A DNA stretch of 64,000 bases from Siminovitchia sediminis. Its GTDB lineage: Bacteria > Bacillota > Bacilli > Bacillales > Bacillaceae_C. The stretch covers positions 52,236-116,235 of the forward strand of contig NZ_JBHUEO010000037.1 of assembly GCF_042680885.1 (NCBI RefSeq). The letters run 5' to 3'. A model generated the notes under the pieces. That model saw only the letters and a program-made list of their open reading frames with translations, had not been told where the DNA came from and made no database searches. Below, one piece after another: positions 57,854 to 64,000 of this stretch; the first letter of the stretch is position 1, and each line of letters opens with the position of its first letter. The position numbers were made by a program, and so were the translations under genes.

Positions 57854-59308
57854 TTATAAAATAGGAGAGAGCAAGCGTGAGATAGATTCTTTAAAACGAA
57901 TGATTTTGGGCCTGACTAAATATTCTCCGTATGTCAGTTCTCTCGATAAGGACACGTCTTTCTTAAATATCTCCACCAGTTCTTCTACAAGAATCTGGTC
58001 ATATAAGAACGCATTAATTTCAAAGTTCAGGCGAAAACTCCGGACATCAATGTTAGCTGTTCCAACACTGGCAATTTTCCCGTCGGCAACCATTGTTTTT
58101 GCATGAATAAAGCCATTTTCATATATATAAATTTTCGCACCGATTTTCAGCAAATCCCCAATATTGGAATAGGTTGCCCAGTAAACAAAGGGGTGGTCCG
58201 GTTTATTTGGTATCATCAAGCGGACTTCTACACCCGATAATACAGCAATCTTCAACGCGTCGAGTACACTGGCATCAGGGATAAAATACGGCGTTTGAAT
58301 CAAAATATACTTTTTCGCTGAATTGATTAATTTAATATACCCATATTTAATCTGCTCCCATTCGGAATCCGGCCCGCTTGAAACAATTTGAACATCTGTA
58401 TCACCTATGGGCGGAACTTCAGGAAACAGCCGGTTTTCGTAACTGATTTTACTGCTGGAAGCTTGATTCCAATCAAGAATAAACCGGGTCTGCATGGCAA
58501 ATACTGCTTTCCCGGATATTTTGAGATGGGTATCCCGCCAATATCCAAATTTTTGATTCAACCCCAGATATTCATCTCCAATGTTGAAACCTCCGATATA
58601 TCCAACTTTCCCGTCAATGATGACCAGTTTTCTATGGTTCCGGTAATTCACCTGTAAATTCAGCTTTGGGAGGATGGCAGGAAAAAACGCACTGACTTTT
58701 CCTCCTGCTTCAATTAATGGGCGAAAAAATTTTCTGGGCAGCCGCCTCGAGCCCATGGCATCATACAGTACACGCACCTCAACACCTTGCCGGGCTTTTT
58801 CAGTAAGGACACTCAATAAATCTCTCCCTAAATTATCATTGCGGATAATATAATACAGGAGATGAATGTGATCTTTTGCATCGCTTATATCAGTAATGAG
58901 TGAATGGAATTTTTCCTTCCCATCTGTAAATACATCCACATGATTGTCTTGCGTCAACACCGCGCTGTCATTGACAAGAAGCATGTAAATTAAATCTTTA
59001 TACTGGGCGGTCTTATTGTCATGAAAGGGGAAATCCCCGCTTCGAAGCAGATTGATCTGGGTTTCGGTAATATCAATGAGCCCAATTTTCTTTTCATCTT
59101 TCCATTCAAAAATTTTTTTCCTGCTCAAGTTTTGTCCAAAGATCAGGTAGAGGAGGAATCCCACCACCGGAACAAAAAATAAGACCAGCAGCCATGCCCA
59201 AGTAGCACTGGCATCTCTTCTCTCTAAAAAAACCACGAAGCCGGCCAGCACAATATTTAATAACATGATCATACTAACTAATGCAGTTGATATTGCAGTA
59301 ATTGTCAT
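57854..59308 (-). CDS. cls: cardiolipin synthase
   Basis: A 484-residue membrane enzyme of the phospholipase D family. Two N-terminal helices (about residues 4-60) are followed by two HKD motifs: NYRNHRKLVIIDGKVGYIGGFN and NGFIHAKTMVADGKIASVGTANID. It condenses two phosphatidylglycerol molecules to cardiolipin. The ATG at 59308 with GAGGTTGA gives the usual family length. It ends 10 bases before the membrane gene that precedes the redoxin, so the three may be read together. Confidence 0.93.
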   Translation of the reverse strand: MTITAISTALVSMIMLLNIVLAGFVVFLERRDASATWAWLLVLFFVPVVGFLLYLIFGQNLSRKKIFEWKDEKKIGLIDITETQINLLRSGDFPFHDNKTAQYKDLIYMLLVNDSAVLTQDNHVDVFTDGKEKFHSLITDISDAKDHIHLLYYIIRNDNLGRDLLSVLTEKARQGVEVRVLYDAMGSRRLPRKFFRPLIEAGGKVSAFFPAILPKLNLQVNYRNHRKLVIIDGKVGYIGGFNIGDEYLGLNQKFGYWRDTHLKISGKAVFAMQTRFILDWNQASSSKISYENRLFPEVPPIGDTDVQIVSSGPDSEWEQIKYGYIKLINSAKKYILIQTPYFIPDASVLDALKIAVLSGVEVRLMIPNKPDHPFVYWATYSNIGDLLKIGAKIYIYENGFIHAKTMVADGKIASVGTANIDVRSFRLNFEINAFLYDQILVEELVEIFKKDVSLSRELTYGEYLVRPKIIRFKESISRLLSPIL

Positions 59309-59623
59309 TGTCTCAACCTCGCAGCTCAATTCACTCGAAAGACAAAAGCTTTCATTTATTTTACCATATTACGTGATCTGAATATATTAAGCCGTATCAG
59401 GCAGAGGGGTGAATAGAAATGATATCCCTGCCCGCCTTCTCTAATCCATCCTATTTCATCCATGGCCTGATTATACGCCAGCTATTCAGGCAAATATGAT
59501 GGAAGGCAAGATCTCTAATGACGACTGTGTAACATCCTCAGTGCGATGGATGTTTATTCTCCGGATCAATCAGGTATGGAAAACTACAAGATGTGAATTC
59601 AATATTCGGAAAGGATGATCGGC
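59309..59623. other. intergenic region
   Basis: No gene found. The bases near 59400-59620 carry no recognisable remnant of an oxidoreductase upstream of the orphan Rieske domain. Confidence 0.45.
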
Positions 59624-59887
59624 ATGAATCAGGAAATTCACAACGTCATGAGACTGGAGATGAACGAGGCAACGAAAATAGAGGTGGAGGGAGAAAAAGC
59701 CGGGGCATATAAAGACAGGAGCGGCAATATACATTATGTTGATCTGACATGTACCCACGAAGGCTGCGAAGTAGATTGGAACGAAGAAACACATACGTGG
59801 GACTGTCCATGTCACGGCTCCAGATTTAAGGGAGACGGAAGTGTCATAAAAGGACCGGCGGATGAAGATTTAAAAAAGAAAATCTGA
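59624..59887 (+). CDS. stand-alone Rieske [2Fe-2S] domain protein
   Basis: An 87-residue protein that carries a complete Rieske motif: C-T-H-E-G-C ... C-P-C-H-G-S-R-F, followed by GSVIKGPA. This wording is that of the C-terminal Rieske domain of YhfW-type FAD oxidoreductases, but here there is no flavin domain. It has its own start with AAAGG upstream, so it may be a functional electron carrier rather than a fragment. What it serves is unknown. Confidence 0.75.
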   Translation: MNQEIHNVMRLEMNEATKIEVEGEKAGAYKDRSGNIHYVDLTCTHEGCEVDWNEETHTWDCPCHGSRFKGDGSVIKGPADEDLKKKI

Positions 59888-59965
59888 TGGTTATTGAAAA
59901 AAACGCTCCTGTGTATGCACTTTCAGCTGAGCGCAAAAGAGCTTGAGCTGAAGGCAGATCATACG

Positions 59966-60320
59966 AAGTGAGAGAAAAGAATTTCCTCCAGTGACTTGGT
60001 GCTGTATATAGTAGAAGGAGTTTTCGAGGCATGCTCGCATACTTGGACTTGAGGACGGCTCGGTAAATTAAACTCAAGGCCACCTCGAGTGACCGTTTTT
60101 TGTAAAAACTTAGGAAACGGGCACTCGAGAATTCCTCCAATGACCGCTATTTGTAAAAACAAAAACCCGGGAACTCCTCCAGTGACCACTTTTGGCAAAT
60201 ACATAGAAACAGAGCACTCGAGAATTCCTCCACCGGCCGTTTTTGGCATAACATATAAAACGGGTACTTGAGTATTTCTCCAGTGATCATTTATAAAAAT
60301 GACAAATTAGTATCGAGAAA
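59966..60320. repeat. degenerate repeats of about 48 bp
   Basis: The segment carries six to seven imperfect copies of a unit close to ACTCGAGAATTCCTCCAGTG then ACCGTTTTTGGCAAATACATAGAAACGGGC. Clear copies start near 60066, 60120, 60168, 60212 and 60263, and decayed ones flank them. It has no gene and its spacing varies between about 44 and 54 bases. Confidence 0.75.
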
Positions 60321-60396
60321 TGCCTCTACATTCATCCACGTAGTTACCATACGGGGAAAACAGTTATTCTTACAATAAGAAAGAATACAAGAAAAA

Positions 60397-60428
60397 GAGG
60401 GCCCCACATCAGGCAGCCCCCTTTCCTC
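60397..60428 (-). terminator. terminator of the M23 hydrolase gene
   Basis: On the minus strand AGGGGGC...GGCCCTC is followed by TTTTTC. The stem is imperfect. Confidence 0.5.
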
Positions 60429-60440
60429 ATCCAATACATA

Positions 60441-61826
60441 TTATCTGATATATGGAGCCGGGTTTACACGAACTCCATTTTTCCAAATTTCAAAGTGAAG
60501 GTGAGTTCCGTCACCTGTTCTGGAATAAACGTCACCTGTATTACCCATTCCACCAATGACTTGGCCTTTGGATACTTTTGAACCAACTGATACAGAGCGT
60601 GAATTCAAATGACCGTACAATGTTTTATACCCATTTCCGTGGTTAATGACAATGACATTTCCGTATCCGCCCCAGTTTCCTGGTGAACCATATGTAGAAA
60701 CTTCTACTCTTCCGCTTGCAGCGGCTACGATTGGCGTTCCTTTTCCTGCTGCAATATCCAATCCTCTATGCGTAGTTCCCCAACGAGGTCCATAGCCTGA
60801 AGTGATGACCCCGGCTGCCGGACGGGTAAACATACCGGAAGAAACCGCTGGTTTCTTTCCTACAGGAGCAGAAGACTTCTTGGCAGATGCTGAAGCTTTA
60901 CTGGATCCTGCTGAATAAGATGTGGTTGATTTCGGTGAAGAAGATTTTTGAACAGCGTTCGTGCTTTGTGCACTTTGAACACGTGCTGCTGCTTTAGCAG
61001 CTGCTGCCTTTCTGGCTTCTTCCGCTTTTCGGGCTTCTTCGGCAATGCGTGCTTCCTCAGAGCTGATGGCGCCTGCAAGCTCAGCATGCTTGGCATTCAG
61101 CTTACTGATTTCAGACTCCAGAGAGTTCTTTTCATCGGCAATGCTGGATTTTTCGGATTCAACATTTTTCATGGCAGCATCTTTTTCGGCCTTTTGTGAA
61201 TCAAGGTCCGCTTTTAAAGATACGAGTTCTTTTTTCATATCTTCAAGGCTGGCAAGATTCTTTTCTACTTGAGCTTGTTTTTCCTCCAGCTGATCTTTAT
61301 CGTTCTGCTGTTCTTCCATAATTTCTCTGTCTGCACTCACAATGGTAGTGACGGCTGACACGCGGTCGATAAAGTCTGAGAAACTTTCAGCCCCCAGCAA
61401 TACATCCATGTAGTCAACGGAACCTCCGTTTTGCTGAATGCTTCTTGCTCTCTCTTTAAGAAGTTCGCTTCTTTTTTCAATTTTTTCTTTCAATACTTCA
61501 ATTTCTTTTTTCAATTTCTCAATTTCGGCTTTGGTTTTTGCTATTTCTTTTTCTTTTTCTTCAATTTTTGAATTGGTCGATTTAATTTGGCCGGTTAGTT
61601 CATTTACTTCTCCTTGAAGCTTGTTAAGCTGGCTTGTTAAAGAAGCCAGCTGGCTTTCTTTTTCAGCGATGGTGTTATTAATATTTGCTAGTTCAGTAGA
61701 AACTTGAGATTGCTGATTTTTTAAGTCTGAAAGTGTATTAGCGGATGCTCCCCCTGTAAAAGTGAAGGTGCCTCCAATAGCAATAACTCCTGCTAGCGCA
61801 GCCGATAGTAACGAACGTCTATTCAC
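60441..61826 (-). CDS. coiled-coil M23 peptidoglycan hydrolase / EnvC-PcsB-like
   Basis: A 461-residue secreted protein. After a signal peptide (cleavage near ASA-N, residue 29) comes a long coiled coil (about 31-270) with the PcsB-like phrase RARSIQQNGGSVDYMDVLLGAESFSDFIDRVSAV. A Lys/Ala/Ser linker follows. The LytM/M23 domain (about 335-461) keeps its zinc ligands in THRGLDIA and HLHFE, with YGHL between, so it should be an active endopeptidase. It lies directly behind ftsX, so it is the likely hydrolase controlled by FtsEX, as EnvC and PcsB are elsewhere. Confidence 0.9.
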   Translation of the reverse strand: MNRRSLLSAALAGVIAIGGTFTFTGGASANTLSDLKNQQSQVSTELANINNTIAEKESQLASLTSQLNKLQGEVNELTGQIKSTNSKIEEKEKEIAKTKAEIEKLKKEIEVLKEKIEKRSELLKERARSIQQNGGSVDYMDVLLGAESFSDFIDRVSAVTTIVSADREIMEEQQNDKDQLEEKQAQVEKNLASLEDMKKELVSLKADLDSQKAEKDAAMKNVESEKSSIADEKNSLESEISKLNAKHAELAGAISSEEARIAEEARKAEEARKAAAAKAAARVQSAQSTNAVQKSSSPKSTTSYSAGSSKASASAKKSSAPVGKKPAVSSGMFTRPAAGVITSGYGPRWGTTHRGLDIAAGKGTPIVAAASGRVEVSTYGSPGNWGGYGNVIVINHGNGYKTLYGHLNSRSVSVGSKVSKGQVIGGMGNTGDVYSRTGDGTHLHFEIWKNGVRVNPAPYIR

Positions 61827-61904
61827 GAGTGGTTCCCCTTTCTCCCCATCAAAAAAATTTCTATTGTTTCATTTAATGTTAAATTGGGTAAAGTACCAAT
61901 GATC

Positions 61905-62789
61905 TTATATTTTCAAAAAGCGTCTGACTGATATAAAGCTTCCCCAGGCACCGATGATGATTCCGATAAGCAATAACAATCCGATGATTTGATATACAAA
62001 CGGCGAATATGCCAACGGCTGAATGACCTGATTGGGAATTCTCGATGCAAGAAAGTCATAAGCGTAATAATATCCGGAAGCTACAGCCGCTATCGGGATA
62101 ATCGACCCGATTAAGCCAAGCCACATGCCTTCAAACAAGAAAGGCCAGCGTATAAACCAGTTGGTTGCGCCAACGAGCTTCATAATCTCTATTTCTTTTC
62201 GTCTTGCAAAAATGGTAATTTTAATCGTATTAGAGATTAAGAACATGGCTGTAAACAACAGCCCGATAATCAGAACCAGTCCGATGTTCCGGCCGGTCTT
62301 CAGCGTATCAAATAATTTTTCAACTTTTTTCTCGCCGTAAACGGCGGAATCTACAAAGTCTAACAAACTAATTTTCTTTGCAATAGACGGTGTGTCCGTC
62401 GGCTGTTTGGCTTTTACCACAAAAACATCATGCAATGGATTTTCCTGTTCGTATAACTCCCAGTCATTACCCATTGTCTGAACCAAATGTTCGAGTTCCT
62501 GTTCCTTGGATGAAAAAGTAACAGATTCCACTTGATTGATTTCTTCGATTTGTTCCTTTAATAGATCCTGGTCTTCTTTAGTTGCAGTCAAATCAATGTG
62601 CACACGTATTTCGACATCATTCTCAATATCCGTCGCAAATTTATTCATATTCAGCATGATGACGAAAAACACACCGACCAAAAGCAATGTAACCGTGACG
62701 GCACTTGCAGAGGCAAAGGTCATCCATCCATTACGGCGCAGACTTTTGAAGCTCTCTCCCAGGTGGCGCCGAAACGTCCTAGCTTTCAT
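61905..62789 (-). CDS. ftsX: cell-division ABC permease FtsX
   Basis: A 294-residue membrane protein with four helices and a large extracellular loop (about 50-165) between helices 1 and 2. The start RTFRRHLGESFKSLRRNGWMTFASASAVTVTL and NTIKITIFARRKEIEIMKLVGATNWFIRWPFLFEG are FtsX hallmarks. The loop should bind the hydrolase encoded next. Its start overlaps the ftsE stop by 11 bases. Confidence 0.95.
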   Translation of the reverse strand: MKARTFRRHLGESFKSLRRNGWMTFASASAVTVTLLLVGVFFVIMLNMNKFATDIENDVEIRVHIDLTATKEDQDLLKEQIEEINQVESVTFSSKEQELEHLVQTMGNDWELYEQENPLHDVFVVKAKQPTDTPSIAKKISLLDFVDSAVYGEKKVEKLFDTLKTGRNIGLVLIIGLLFTAMFLISNTIKITIFARRKEIEIMKLVGATNWFIRWPFLFEGMWLGLIGSIIPIAAVASGYYYAYDFLASRIPNQVIQPLAYSPFVYQIIGLLLLIGIIIGAWGSFISVRRFLKI

Positions 62790-63465
62790 ACCCATATTCC
62801 CCCTGCTGTTCATCGCGGACAACCATCCCATTTTCCATCGCTATAACCCGATGTTTGATCGTGTTGACGATCTCGCGATTGTGTGTTGCCATAATGATCG
62901 TTGTCCCTTGCATATTGATCTCTTCGAGCAAATTCATGATTTCCCAAGATGTTTCGGGATCCAAGTTTCCTGTAGGCTCGTCCGCAATGACAACTTTCGG
63001 CTTATTGACAATCGATCTGGCAATGGAGACGCGCTGCTGCTCACCGCCGGACAACTCCGAAGGGAGCATACGGACTTTATGTTTCAACCCTACCAAAGCC
63101 AAAACTTCCATCACCCTTTTTTTAATTTCGCTCGGATGCTGCTCTATAACTTCCAGTGCAAAAGCAACATTTTCAAAGACTGTCAGGGTTGGAAGAAGCT
63201 TGAAATCCTGAAACACAACTCCTACATTTCTTCTTAACATTGGAACTTCTTTGTTCTTAAGTTTTGATAAATCTACTCCATTTACGACAATCTTCCCTGA
63301 TGTAGGCTTTTCTTCCCGGTACACCATTTTAATAAAAGTTGTTTTACCAGCACCGCTGGGACCAACTACATAAACAAACTCACCTTGATTAATGAGGATG
63401 TTTAAACCATTTGCAGCAATTACCCCGTTGGGATATTTCTTGCTGACATCCTTCATTTCAATCAT
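62779..63465 (-). CDS. ftsE: cell-division ATP-binding protein FtsE
   Basis: A 228-residue ABC ATPase. It has Walker A GPSGAGKTT, signature LSGGEQQRVSIARS, Walker B VVIADEPTGNLDP and H-loop MATHNREI. ATP hydrolysis is transmitted by FtsX through the membrane to wall hydrolases. The ATG at 63465 follows AAGGTGG and gives the normal family length. Confidence 0.95.
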   Translation of the reverse strand: MIEMKDVSKKYPNGVIAANGLNILINQGEFVYVVGPSGAGKTTFIKMVYREEKPTSGKIVVNGVDLSKLKNKEVPMLRRNVGVVFQDFKLLPTLTVFENVAFALEVIEQHPSEIKKRVMEVLALVGLKHKVRMLPSELSGGEQQRVSIARSIVNKPKVVIADEPTGNLDPETSWEIMNLLEEINMQGTTIIMATHNREIVNTIKHRVIAMENGMVVRDEQQGEYGYES

Positions 63466-63844
63466 ATAAACCACCTTACTCTTATGAAGTTCAGCATTTC
63501 CTATGTAAAAATCCGTCCTGTGACCGGGTAAAATTTCCTCCTGACAAGCAGGTGGATAACTCCAAAAACCAGAACAATTCTATATGCCGTGGTTTTTGAA
63601 AAATCTCGTCAAATCCTATCGAAATTCAAACCCAGACTCATTATAACATTGGAACCTTATTATTTAAGTTACATTTATATTTCAAAATGACATGTTACAG
63701 TAACATTCGACATATTTAAACAGAAACAAGGAGTAACAAAACATCCATCCATCCCCTAAACAGACGTATAATTTAGTGTAATTTGCCAAAAGGACATAGA
63801 TAATGGAGTATTTGCAAGGGTGGGTATTAAGTCATGGTTAAGGT
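63466..63844. other. intergenic region upstream of ftsE
   Basis: About 380 AT-rich bases that hold the promoter of ftsEX and the following hydrolase. A 12-codon frame at 63804 is probably chance. No other gene is seen. Confidence 0.4.
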
Positions 63845-63907
63845 AACAAAAAAAGACAAGCTTGTTTCAGCTTGTCAGGCTGTCGAGAAACCCTCGACAG
63901 CCTTTTT
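63845..63907. terminator. pair of back-to-back hairpins with opposite T tracts
   Basis: GACAAGC...GCTTGTC (63852-63873) is followed on the minus strand by a T run (63845-63851). GGCTGTCGAG...CTCGACAGCC (63875-63902) is followed by TTTTTAATT on the plus strand. They would end transcripts from both sides. Confidence 0.6.
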
Positions 63908-63982
63908 AATTATTTATAATATTTGTTCTTTCACCGTTTTAATTTGTTAAAATAAAAATAACAAAATATGGCGGTGATAAAG

Positions 63983-64000
63983 TTGCTCCATACAAAATCA
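63983..64000 (+). CDS. start of a further gene, cut by the window edge
   Basis: GGCGGTGAT is followed after five bases by TTG, and the frame reads LLHTKS to the window end. Only six codons are visible, so neither product nor reality of the gene can be judged. Confidence 0.3.

Noticed and set aside
59844..60249. Minus-strand proteins over the 48-bp repeats
   Set aside because: They follow the repeat units (GGILEC... twice) and lack start signals, so they are repeat shadows.

Overview
The window looks like a chromosomal segment of a low-to-mid GC Bacillota, most likely a Bacillaceae relative of Bacillus. The evidence is MinJ, CtpB, FtsX and FtsE, a CsbA homologue, a YjcZ-type spore protein, CcdA, a PhoP/PhoR pair with a Bacillus-style PhoP box, an S-box (SAM-I) riboswitch before metY, and strong AGGAGG ribosome binding sites with several TTG/GTG starts. 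I see no rRNA, tRNA, phage, transposase or CRISPR. The large BCCT carrier, the quaternary-amine oxygenase operon and a very acidic secreted protein would fit a salt-tolerant organism, but that is inference.

Left part (1-17 kb). A truncated PH-domain gene is followed by a small ECF sigma operon with its own ECF-like promoter, then a HAD hydrolase. At 3.5-10.7 kb there is a six-gene operon: ornithine-cyclodeaminase-like protein, pyrroline-5-carboxylate-dehydrogenase-like ALDH, Rieske oxygenase, Rieske ferredoxin, FAD reductase and BCCT transporter. A divergent RpiR regulator faces it. The set reads as uptake, N-demethylation and oxidation of a quaternary amine, with proline betaine as the best guess. 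csbA and the phosphate operon pstSCAB-phoU behind a PhoP box follow.

Middle part (17-35 kb). A complete tight-adherence (Tad/Flp) pilus operon (17.0-24.5 kb, led by a DUF192 gene) lies next to a three-gene module of a KaiC-like ATPase, a small winged-helix-like protein and a GAF-LuxR regulator. Repeated CATTCCT sites sit between the two. A 36-copy tandem array of a 20-bp unit (29.44-30.16 kb) separates a cupin gene from phoR. phoP and phoR lie directly behind arsR-cadA.

Right part (35-64 kb). This holds ferredoxin, spore-type small genes, CcdA, DUF4003, a four-helix Cys-rich protein, a FetAB-like exporter, a CzcO-like flavoprotein, a cobalamin-adenosyltransferase-like protein, a CDF exporter, EcsC, an HxlR regulator divergent from pirin and FMN reductase, a large acidic repeat protein, the minJ-ctpB pair, a metY gene with SAM riboswitch, a TlpA-like redoxin pair, cardiolipin synthase, an orphan Rieske domain, a second degenerate repeat cluster (59.96-60.32 kb), and a coiled-coil M23 hydrolase beside ftsX-ftsE.
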